DNA from: Drosophila pseudoobscura
Lineage: Eukaryota > Arthropoda > Insecta > Diptera > Drosophilidae
Direction: 5' to 3'
DNA: 64,000 nucleotides
Assembly (NCBI RefSeq): GCF_009870125.1
Contig: NC_046683.1
Coordinates: 9,176,001-9,240,000 of the forward strand
Each line of letters begins with the position of its first letter. Positions within the stretch are counted from its first letter, which is position 1. The notes under the pieces are model-generated. The model had not been told where the DNA came from. It ran no database searches and saw nothing but the letters and a program-made list of their open reading frames with translations. This document shows, piece by piece, positions 37,367-48,110 of the stretch. The position numbers and the translations under genes were made by a program.

Positions 37367-38407
37367 ATGAGAGAAGCGAAGCGAGGCAGGAGATCAAATC
37401 AGAAATCGGCTGACTAAATGGCGCTTATGAATTTTTATCTAGAGAAAAAACAAAACAAAAATATCAGCGTGTAAGAAAACAATTTTTTTTCCGTCGATCT
37501 ATCATTATTATTGTTATACTTATAATTGTTATTCCTCGAATGAAGAGAACTCAAGTTAAAAACTTCAAAATGCGTATTGTAGATTAATGGATGGCAAGAC
37601 GAAAAGCTGAAACGAACATAACATCAATCTATCTATCTATCTACCCCTATCAGTCAGTCAATCTATTCCCCGTTTCTGCCGGCACTTTCATCTAATGTGC
37701 ACACCTTGAACATTGAATCTCTCAACCCATCTATCTGTCTCTCAATCTATATATTTCTTTGTTTCACTGCTCTACGGCCCCCCCGCTCATAGCATCGTCC
37801 CCAAACTTTTATGACAATATTAGATCCTAACTATCGTAAACTATCGTATGGCAAAGCAAAGCGAAGCTAGGCAAAGAATTTCCGCTCTCAATCTCAATCG
37901 CAATCTCGTTTCGGTTTTCGAAGAAGGTAGGGAGTGAAGTGGAGTATCGACCCCATAATTACCCTATGTGACAGTCATATCAAGCGAAACCCAAAAGCAA
38001 CCTAAGTGCATAAGAAAAACAAAAGAAGAGTCCTTTTGATTAATCAATTAGTAAGCTAAAAGAAACTTTAAAGGATGGCTGGATGTTTGGATGGTTGGAC
38101 GGATGATGCCTCATTGCAGGATCGATAACAATTTCAGCTAATAAAAAAATTCAACTAATAACAAAAAAGCAAATACAACTAACACAATGAACAATTCAAA
38201 TCAAATCTTATTATATAGAGAACATTAATATTATGAAATTATAATTATGATGTAGTTAAAGGAGCAGCAGCAACATTCAAGCAAGAACAAAAATGTTTTT
38301 TTTTGTTGAAACAAACCAAAAAATTATTATACAAAATGCCTTTCATAGCAGATGCAACAGAAGCAACAAAGTATATATTTTAAATAAATGCAGTATATAC
38401 TAAATAG

Positions 38408-38448
<41 letters not shown>

Positions 38449-40625
38449 CATATGCCTAGGTATTGTGAGGAAATGGAAAAGCAGGAAGGCAGCAGCAAAT
38501 TGTTATTGATTGCATCCCAATATCCCATACATAGACATAGCCCCCAAACTCCCCCCCCCCCCAAAAAAAAAGCGAAAAACTGAAATTATTATATAGAAAA
38601 GTACATATTGTATGTACATATGTAGGAGCCCGATCCCATGTAACTATTTTATCATCATTATCGAGTACATAAAGTCTTTCTCACATACGGACTGTGATTT
38701 CATGTAAAAGTAAAGTAAAACTAAATGAATTAATTATATTAATGAAGAATTCAATAAATTACATATTGTATAACTTAAGCTAAGTTCATTAGAGAACAAA
38801 TACACACACACACCCACACACACACACTCGTGCAAATATTAAGAAAACAAAGAGAACAAAAGCAAAAGCGGAAACTAAATAGCAATTTTTCAAATCGAAT
38901 GCCATTAGACATACTCGTACATATACTCGAAACTCTACTCTACAATTAATTAATCAAATGCGATTGCCTTAATAATGAATAATACCAAACAAAAGTGTGA
39001 AAGAGAACAAAAAAAAAAAGGAAAGTGACAGTGAAGAGCTGGTCGGGGGGACGGTGTTCCTCAAATTTCGAAATATATTATATCGTACACCCATTGCATC
39101 CGATCCTTGCACTGTTGCTTGATAAAACGCCCCACACGCAGATACAATTGGTTCAAATCCATCAGATACACACACGCAGAAGTATTTATATATACTTATG
39201 AGAATGATTGCATTTTTTAGTAAGTAGTTAATCCGTCCTGTCCTCGACAAAAAGGCCAGAAAGAAGGAAAGAAAGACAAGTGGTCGCTGCTGCTTAACCG
39301 ATAACCGTTTCGCTCGTTAGACTGCTTAACTTTAACCGTTAACCGCTAGACTCGTAATCGCTAGCAGAGTAACAGTACAATTACGATGCTGTACTGGTAC
39401 AGTGCGTTTCGAGGCTTCAAGACTGTTGTCAAGCTCAACCAATTACTGAATCCAGATCCAGTCAGACGACAACTAGCATTTACTCAACTTTTGTGATGAA
39501 CAAACCCTCTCTTTCTAAGATTCGTTCACCCCTCCCTCAAAAAGGGTGAACGGTTAAGTGTGTACAGTCGCCACAAAATATCGTACTGGGATCGGTCGGC
39601 TAGCAGCGTCACAGCATCCATCAATTGTGGAACCAGAAAGCAATAATGCGAAACCAATGCTGAATATTGTTCAACCAACGAATTGATACACGTACACACC
39701 AACGCATACATACACACATACACCGCCCCCCACACACACACACACACACACACATATATAGATTTCGGCACATTTCGAAGAATTATTGAGAATTATTTGA
39801 GGCCGTTGTTATCGCAGCTATTCTTGAGTCAGGATTCTACAGGACTCTAGGGCCCGTAGCTAGTAAAAATTAATAAGAGTATGCATCCCATGTACGGGTG
39901 AGCGTATGCCTAATTGTATCCAAAAACACCTACAATATACAGACACGGGATGTACGACAAAAACAACAGAAATGTTCTAAGCAAATGCAAACAGAAAAAC
40001 TAATAATTATAATAATAATAAAAAGAACCGTAACAGAAAGTATTAAGCGAGAGCGAGACAGCAATATAAATGAGAGAGATGGGAGATTATACTCCAGTGA
40101 ATAAATCTAGTCTACAAATTTTACTTGACTTAAACAAAAAAAAAAAAAAGAAAAATTCAAAACTAAAACGAAAATAACGCAGATTGCTGATGGATAAAAA
40201 AATAAAATGGGGGAAACAACAATCGAAGAAAGTGCATAACAAAATAGAGAGAGTAATATAAAAAGTATCTTAAAATTATTTTCTTATCGAAACTGGCAAT
40301 AATAAATATTAATATTAAAATAAATACAAATAATAATAATAATAATTATATTGTACACGCATAAGCCACATGTGGTAAGAACTTCATAAGTTAAACACAT
40401 CGCATAGAGAATATCAATTTTTGACTAATTATATAAAGAAAAAAACACACACACACGCACATACTCACACAGACAAGAAAAAGGACATACATATGTACTA
40501 AGAGTGGACTGGAAGTTGTGCTGAAGATTAACTCTCTTTGACCTGGTGCTGTAGTATGAAATGATAAAGAATGCCCTCAATATGTAAAAGCTCTATTTAG
40601 CAGCACCCTGTATTAGTGAACTCTT

Positions 40626-40660
<35 letters not shown>

Positions 40661-41350
40661 ACAGACAGAGGGAGGCAGAGCCATAGACACGAACACAAAC
40701 ACCACTTGATTTCAAATTAAGTCCCACGCAAAGCGTATAAACACACGATCACAATTTTGCAATGTTACACCCACACACCTACACCTACACCCACACCCAC
40801 ACACACACAACTGCAGATCAGATCAGCTTTACTTTACCTTAGTTTAGAGTCTTACACGATGCTTAGGAACCAACCCTAGCCGAGGGGGTGACAGACACTC
40901 GACGCTTGATTATAGCCCGAACACAAACAAACCAGAAATAGGAATATATACGGAGCTAAAACATCATATAATCCTTACAAAAAAAAAAAAACACTTACCC
41001 AAATGCCACATTTTTTTTGCTGGGTTACTATAGAAAGCCAAACAAAAACCAAAAACCAAACAAAATAAAGGAGAAAAACTAATAAATAATAACAGATGAA
41101 CCTCCTAATTATGTATGTATGTAATGCAATAAGCATTATATCAACTTGGCGAGATGATTAACAAAGAGAAAAGAAAATGGAAACCAAACAAGCATAAACA
41201 AGAGAAAATTGTTTATATTTCACTTTTGAAACCACATTTAATACTAATAATTCGAAAAGCTAATAATATAAGTTATAACAATAACGAACAACCAGAGGAG
41301 AACGGCGGAGAACAGCAACAACACAGCTAAAATACTGAACAACTTATATA
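37367..41350 (+). other. Hk: Long A-rich Hk 3' UTR and downstream DNA
   Basis: Stop-filled, A-rich DNA with many runs of AAC/AAT and microsatellites: CTAT at about 37627, CA at 38416-38447, a C run at 38552, CA at about 38800, 39730, 40630 and 40800, and TAA at about 40010 and 40335. Several AATAAA words occur (for example near 38383, 40098, 40302 and 41065). Neural Drosophila genes often have extended 3' UTRs of several kb, which fits Hk, but no end site can be chosen by eye. No gene was seen on the minus strand. Confidence 0.5.
38416..38447 (+). repeat. CA microsatellite
   Basis: About 16 perfect AC repeats in the Hk 3' region. Confidence 0.9.
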
Positions 41351-41509
41351 AAAATACAAACCAAACTCTTATCTTTCAACCAAATGGCCAATCGTTTTTC
41401 TTTTTCAATCGTAAATGAGCGCAAAATCGGCCGATGGGCAGCACTGGTGGCACTACCGACTCGCCGCCTTGCAGAAAATATCCATATCATTTTGCATTCG
41501 CTGAGCACA

Positions 41510-41517
41510 TATCGATA
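41510..41517 (+). promoter_or_regulatory. DRE core TATCGATA
   Basis: Perfect DREF-binding core TATCGATA. It lies in a GC-richer, non-repetitive patch (about 41420-41560) just left of the foldback element, which looks like a housekeeping promoter. No gene start was found beside it (see findings). Confidence 0.4.
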
Positions 41518-41689
41518 TCGACCAATGTGGACATATACCGACATTTTTTAACGTTCTTTGTGATTAAAGGGACCCGTTTTTCCACTACAAAGTAAATTGG
41601 ATTCGATTTTGCATGTGTATCCCCAGTTCAGTTATCCTCCAGCTCTATTAGCCGAGACTCTTTAGCGCCACCCGATCACAAAGAGACAT

Positions 41690-43255
41690 GCCACACTCCG
41701 ATCGGCTTCCGTATTGCAGAGATATAGCGTGCAGAGGAAACCAGTATTTTAGCGATTTGCCATTCTTTGGAAGGCTATATCTCAGACAACTGGGGCCAGA
41801 TCGCTTAGGGGCCTACTCTCCCAGGGTCGTGAGGGTCCAGACTGTCGAACGGCATCAAAATCTCGACTACGAAAATGAGGCCGATTTTTGGCAATTTTAA
41901 TGATGTAACCATCATGATTTTTTGCGAAAATCGTGAAAAAATGGATGTCCTTTTTTCCGATGGCAGTCGATTGGCAGGACTCGCGCGATCACGGAAAGAC
42001 ATGCCACGCCCCGATCGGCTTCCGTATTGCAGAGATATAGCATGCAGAGGAAACCAGTATTTTTATGATTTTCAATTCTTTCGAAGGCTATATCTCTGAC
42101 AAATAGGGCCAGATCGGTAGAGGACCCACACTCCCAAGATCGCGAGAGTCCAGACTGTCGTACGGCATCAAAATCTCGTCTTCGAAAATGAGGCCGATTT
42201 TTGACAATTAACCATCATGATTTTTTGCGAAAATCGTGAAAAAATGGATGTCCTTTCCGATGGCAGTCGATTGGCAGGACTCGCGCGATCACGGAAAGGC
42301 ATGCCACTCCCCGATCGGCTTCCGTATTGCAGAGATATAGCATGCAGAGGAAACCAGTATTTTTATGATTTTCAATTCTTTCGAAGGCTATATCTCTGAC
42401 AAATAGGGCCAGATCGGTAGAGGACCCACACTCCCAAGATCGCGAGAGTCCAGACTGTCGAACGGCATCAAAATCTCGACTTCGAAAATGAGGCCGATTT
42501 TTGGCAATTTTAATGATGTAACCATCATGATTTTTTGCGAAAATCGTGAAAAATGGATGTCCTTTTTTCCGATGGCAGTCGATTGGCAGGACTCGCGCGA
42601 TCACGGAAAGGCATGCCACTCCCCGATCGGCTTCCGTATTGCAGAGATATAGCATGCAGAGGAAACCAGTATTTCTATGATTTGCCATTCTTCGGAAGGC
42701 TATATCTCAGACAAATAGGGCCAGATCGGTAGAGGACCCACACTCCCAAGATCGCGAGAGTCCAGACTGCCGAACGGCATCAAAATCTCGACTACGAAAA
42801 TGAGGCCGATTTTTGGCAATTTTAATGATGTAACCATCATGATTTTTTGCGAAAATCGTGAAAAAATGGATGTCCTTTTTTCCGATGGCAGTCGATTGGC
42901 AGGACTCGTCCGATCACGGAAAGACATGCCACGCCCCGTTCGGCTTCCGTATTGCAGAGATATAGCATGCAGAGGAAACCAGTATTTCTATGATTTGCCA
43001 TTCTTCGGAAGGCTATATCTCAGACAAATAGGGCCAGATCGGTAGAGGACCCACTCTCCCAAGATCGCGAGAGTCCAGACTGTCGAACGGCATCAAAATC
43101 TCGACTTCGAAAATGAGGCCGATTTTTGGCAATTTTAATGATGTAACCATCATGATTTTTTGCGAAAATCGTGAAAAAATGGATGTCCTTTTTTCCGATG
43201 GCAGTCGATTGGCGGGACTCGCCCGATCACGGAAAGATATGTCACGCCCCGATCG
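41690..43255 (+). repeat. Five tandem copies of a ~312-bp unit
   Basis: The word TCCAGACTG(T/C)CG recurs at 41836, 42149, 42449, 42761 and 43074, so spacings are 313, 300, 312 and 313 bases. Copies are nearly identical apart from the first (more diverged) and one 12-13 base deletion around 42205. One matching unit lies in the right arm in inverse order (about 46590-46895). Confidence 0.9.
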
Positions 43256-43556
43256 GTCCATAAATAGTCGAGATATAGCCAAAGAAAATATGAAAATATC
43301 GGCAAGTTGAGGATTGTTGTAGAACAATTAACAACAACAAAAGACTACAACAAGCCAGGTTTGTTTAAAGTATTGTTTTCTCCGCTATTTGTGGCCCGAT
43401 CAGTATGATGCCTTCCTGTGATCGAATAAGTGCACCCGATCTAATGGAGCCCTTATCACGGATCCAGAATATTTTTCCCAATCAAACATAATAGTATTTA
43501 TCTATATATTTTATTATTCGACAACGGAACCAGCATAATCCTTATCTAACTTATTT

Positions 43557-44061
43557 CTATCTTAAATAATAAAGATCTGAGCAGCTATGGTCCTTCCATC
43601 CTGGAGGGAGGAGAAATGCACGACGCGAAATCTGCGAACTTTCTGGATTAGATCCCAGGCTCTTCGGCTCTAAGCCAGTCCGACGCCCATTCATACACCG
43701 CCGAATCAAACGATGGGCTACAGCTTCAAAGCGGGTAAGTGCTTCAGTGTACATTTGTGGACATATTTTAAAATATGTATATCTTGATTCACAGAGGGCT
43801 TATGTAGCCTTCGCTTTGCCACAAACCGAGTCGTATCTGACTTTACCCGCCAAAAGGAGTCCTATCCAAGCATTACCGAGGCGTATTCGAGATAGACCGA
43901 GTCCAATCCCAGCCAGACAGAATCGTATCCCAGCAGGACAGATGCGCACCCTTGCAAGATCCGAACGTAAGAAGCCATCGTCATTCAAGGACTTTGACAA
44001 TGACAACCAAAGGAGAGGCTGCGGGAGCTACTCGATTTTAGATAGATATCCTTGTGGTTAG
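43557..44061 (+). pseudogene. Spliced-looking frame in the left foldback arm
   Basis: A frame from about 43562 (SGLDPRLFGSKPVRRPFIHR and onward) ends in phase at CGG|GTAAGT (GT at 43735). It can continue after CACAG at 43794 as RAYVAFALPQTESYLTLPAK, and stays open to about 44059. The intron would be 60 bases. The inverted copy (45839-46320, minus strand) keeps both splice sites and most of exon 2, but has a TGA in exon 1. I do not recognise the product. It may be an element gene or a captured host fragment. Confidence 0.3.
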
Positions 44062-44229
44062 GCTTAAGATAGATACAAATTGTATCCACTTGTTTATTTA
44101 TTTATAGTAATCTATGTTCTGATCAATAAAGTTATTGAAAAATCATCCTTGCTGTATTCTGTATTGGGGAAACCATACCGATTACAAAAAGGCGGGGCAC
44201 GCCCAGATCGGTTCACAAACAGCGAAGAA

Positions 44230-44960
44230 AACTAAATTTTTTGATTGGGGAAGAGGTCCTTGATCCTTGATAAGGACTCCATCAAAACAGGGACATTTTT
44301 TCAATCACAGGAAGCCATCGCACGCCCAGATCAACCCACAAACAGCCCAGAAAACTGAATATGTATAGTTGGAGTTGTTGAAGTCCTTGCCGAAGGATCA
44401 AGGAAATTTTTCTGATCACGGTGGGCCATGGCACCTTCCGCTCAGGCCACAAATAAGGGAGAAAACAAGATATATGTTTCTGGAGAAAATATCCTTGATC
44501 CTTAGTCCTTGATAAGGACTTCATTACATCAAGGATGCTTCCCCGAACACACGAAGCCGTCGCATGTCCCGATCGTGCCCCAAATAGCCGAGAAAACTAA
44601 ATATGTATTGTTAGGGTCGTTGGAGTCCTTACCGAAGGATCAAGGACATTTGTCTGATCACGGTGGGCCATGGCACCTTCCGCTTAGGACACAAATAAGG
44701 GAGAAACAAGATATTTATGTCTGGAGAAAATATCCTTGATCCTTGGTCCTTGATAAGGACTCCATCAAATCAGGGATATTTTTCTGAACACAGGATGCCA
44801 TCGCATGTCCTGATCGGGTGACAATGAATGGAGAAAACAGGATATATATGTCTGGAGGAGACATCCTTGATCCTTGGTCCTTGATAGGGACTCCATCAAA
44901 TCAAGGATGTTATTCCGAACACACGAAGTTGTCGCATGTCCCGATCGGGCCACAAATAAC
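44230..44960 (+). repeat. Inner tandem repeats of the left arm
   Basis: About four imperfect units of roughly 160-190 bases, each with a CCTTGATAAGGACTCCATCA-like word, a CGCATGTCCCGATCG-like word and ACAAATAAGGGAGAAA. The right arm (about 45290-45660) has fewer units, so the arms differ in copy number. Confidence 0.75.
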
Positions 44961-45039
44961 GGACAAAACAGAACTGGCTCGTAACGGGCTTTGAAAATCA
45001 CCGAAAGGTTCGCCACTGTACACAAAAAGAAAACTTACG

Positions 45040-45193
45040 TCAAATGGCTGGGATACCAGGCGAACAGAAATCAGCAGAAGGTAGCTGAATTTTTTAAATT
45101 TGCGGGCCCCCAAAAGTATGCAACAATATTTTTTGCATTTGCTACAGTTACCTTCTGCTGATTTCTGTTGGCCTGGTATCCCAGCCATTTGAC
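45040..45193. repeat. Central hairpin of the foldback element
   Basis: 44 bases at 45040-45083 pair almost perfectly with 45149-45192, leaving a 65-base AT-rich loop. This is the centre of the large palindrome. Confidence 0.85.
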
Positions 45194-46905
45194 GCGAGTT
45201 TTTTTTCGTTTGCGGTAGCGCCCCTATCTGTGATTTCTTGAACTACATTTTCAAAGCCAGTTTCGAGCCAGTTTTGTTTTCTCCGTTATTTGTGGCCCGA
45301 TCGGGACATGTGACGGCTTCCTGTGCTCGGGGAAGCATCCTTGATGTAATGCAGTCCTTATCAAGGACTAAGGATCAAGGATATTTTCTCCAGAAACATA
45401 TATCTTGTTTTCTCCCTTATTTGTGGCCTGAGCGGAAGTTGCCATGGCCCACCGTGATCAGAAAAATTTCCTTGATCCTTCGGCAAGGACTTCAACAACG
45501 CCAACTATACATATTTAGTTTTCTGGGCTGTTTGTGGGTTGATCTGGGCGTGCGATGGCTTCCTGTGATTGAAAAAATGTCCCTGTTTTGATGGAGTCCT
45601 TATCAAGGATCAAGGACCTCTTCCCCAATCAAAAAATTTAGTTTTCTTCGCTGTTTGTGAACCGATCTGGGCGTGCCCCGCCTTTTTGTAATCGGTATGG
45701 TTTCCCCAATACAGAATACAGCAAGGATGATTTTTCAATAACTTTATTGATCAGAACATAGCTTAGTATAAATAAATAAACAAGTGGATACAATTTGTAT
45801 CTATCTTAAACCTAACAACAAGGATATCTATCTAAAATCTAGTAGCTTCCGCAGCCTCTCCTTTGGTTGTCATTGTCAAAGTCCTTGAATGACGATGGCT
45901 TCTTACGTTCGGATCTTGCAGGGGTGCGCATCTGTCCTGCTGGGATACGATTCTGTCTGGCTGGGATTGGACTCGGTCTATCTCGAATACGCCTCGGTAA
46001 TGCTTGGATAGGACTCCTTTTGGCGGCGAAAGTCGGATACGACTCGGTTTGTGACAAAGCGAAGGGTACATATGTAAGCTCTCTGTGAATCAAGATATAT
46101 TTTAAAATATGTCCACAATTGTACACTGATTCACTTACCCGCTTTGAAGCTGTAGCCCATCGTTTGATTCGGCGGTGTATGAATGGGCGTCAGACTGGCT
46201 TAGAGCCGAAGAGCCTGGGATCTAATCCAGAAAGTTCGCAGATTTCGCGTCGTGCATTTCTCCTCCCTCCAGGATGGAAGGACCATAGCTGCTCAGATCT
46301 TTATTATTTAAGATAGAAATAAGTTAGATAAGGATTATGCTGGTTCCGTTGTCGAATAATAAAATATATAGATAAATACTATTATGTTTGATTGGGAAAA
46401 ATATTCTGGATCCGTGATAAGGGCTCCATTAGATCGGGTGCACTTATTCGATCACAGGAAGGCATCATACTGATCGGGCCACAAATAGCGGAGAAAACAA
46501 TACTTTAAACAAACCTGGCTTGTTGTAGTCTTTTGTTGTTGTTAATTGTTCTACAACAATCCTCAACTTGCCGATATTTTCATATTTTCTTTGGCTATAT
46601 CTCGACTATTTATGGACCGATCGGGGCGTGACATATCTTTCCGTGATCGGGCGAGTCCCGCCAATCGACTGCCATCGGAAAAAAGGACATCCATTTTTTC
46701 ACGATTTTCGCAAAAAATCATGATGGTTACATCATTAAAATTGTCAAAAATCGGCCTCATTTTCGAAGTCGAGATTTTGATGCCGTTCGACAGTCTGGAC
46801 TCTCGCGATCTTGGGAGTGTGGGTCCTTTACCGATCTGGCCCTAGTTGTCTGAGATATAGCTTTCCGAAGAATGGCAAATCATAAAAATACTGATTTCTT
46901 TTGCA

Positions 46906-48110
46906 CGACAGTCTGGACCGTCACGAACGTCTGAGAAATAGTCATTAGTTATGTATTAAATCAGCTTGGAAAACAGAATTTGATTATGAATTACATGAAA
47001 TAGGGTATAAAGATGTCCATACCTATAGCGGATATCTGTTTACCAGCAACAATGACGTAACATTCCGTACACACTTACGTTTTTTTCTCTGCACAGTTTA
47101 TGTAAACAAACGAATAAAGCTGAGAGTTTAAAGTAAGCCGTCTTGCAGGAAATCGATTTACCAATCGGATAAAATTATGAGCTGAGAGCTGGGGTTCCTA
47201 TCTATCTAGTACTATTAAGTTGAATATAAAAATCGAGGAATTTGATTTTCGATCATGGACAGAGAACGATTAACCCATTGGCGACCAGAGAATCTTGAAG
47301 AATTTTAGCGCAGTTAAGGTGAAAGATATCGTAGTCTTTTGTTTAAATAAATATAAAGGATAGGATGGACATACAAGAGTAATTAATATTATTATTATTT
47401 GTGGTATTATTGGCGGCTTAACTCATGTTGTTATCGAGTTCAAATAAAGGGTATATGTACGGAATATTTTGAAAATGAGACAGTATCTTTTGGTATATTT
47501 CTGCCTCTCTGACCGCATACCTGATCAATAAGTGCTCTCTTTGCGACGAAAAAATAAGTCTTTATTTTGAATGGGCTATTAAAAAAGATATGGACAACGG
47601 GCAAAAACAGCCAAGGCAAATTAAAATTATCTTCCGTGTGAGGACACATACCTTGCAGACAAAATCGGCTTTTTGCTTACAAGGTATAGTGGGGAAATGG
47701 GGTGGATTTCACCTTGCATGAGTTGCATTTTCTGGGCCGTGTTGGCTGTTGTCCACACCCTCTTTTTCCTTCCATTATGTAGCAAATGTGTAGTAACCGT
47801 GTAGAGTGTATTATTGACTATAGTTTGTTTTTTGTTTTGACCACACATTTTGCTTGCTTTGTTAAATAAAATAGCTAACAACAAGCCCTGGTAGTTTGGC
47901 CCGCCGCATTAAATTCGCGTTTTGCAATACACGTGCCTGTGTATTTTCCGTGGCGGCAGAGTCTTATTGGTTGGCGAATTACGGCAGATAGTTGGATGCC
48001 AAGTAAAGTGCGTCGTTTGTAGTTTGTTCTCGCTGGACCTCATTCTCACAGGATCCATCTCGAGCTCTCTGAAGCAACTGATACGCAGTTCATCGTACGC
48101 AGCGCGAGCA
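46906..48110. other. Stretch between the foldback element and Ro60
   Basis: No supported gene. AT-rich to about 47880, then GC-richer from about 47900 (CCGCCGCATT, GTGGCGGCAG), which is likely the promoter and 5' UTR of Ro60. No TATA box or DRE core was seen there. Confidence 0.4.

Larger units (their letters stand above)
41690..46905. mobile_element. Foldback-type transposable element
   Basis: A large inverted repeat. DNA at about 43085-45083 recurs in reverse complement at 45149-46900. For example, the AACAACAACAAAAGACTACA region near 43330 matches 46535, and the CTTGATCCTTGATAAGG-rich region near 44260 matches 45600. The arms are imperfect and differ in repeat number. Outside the left arm the terminal unit is amplified to five tandem copies. 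Long arms with inner tandem repeats are the mark of foldback elements (FB, Galileo-type). I could not find a transposase, and the exact ends and target-site duplication could not be fixed. Galileo-like elements belong to the P superfamily (established), but the family here is not proven. A non-mobile palindromic duplication is the alternative. Confidence 0.75.

Noticed and set aside
36840..37397. 185-codon minus-strand frame
   Set aside because: Antisense shadow of the Hk extension.
41690..43255. CRISPR-like array
   Set aside because: Units are about 312 bases with no unique spacers, in a eukaryote; it is a tandem satellite-like array.
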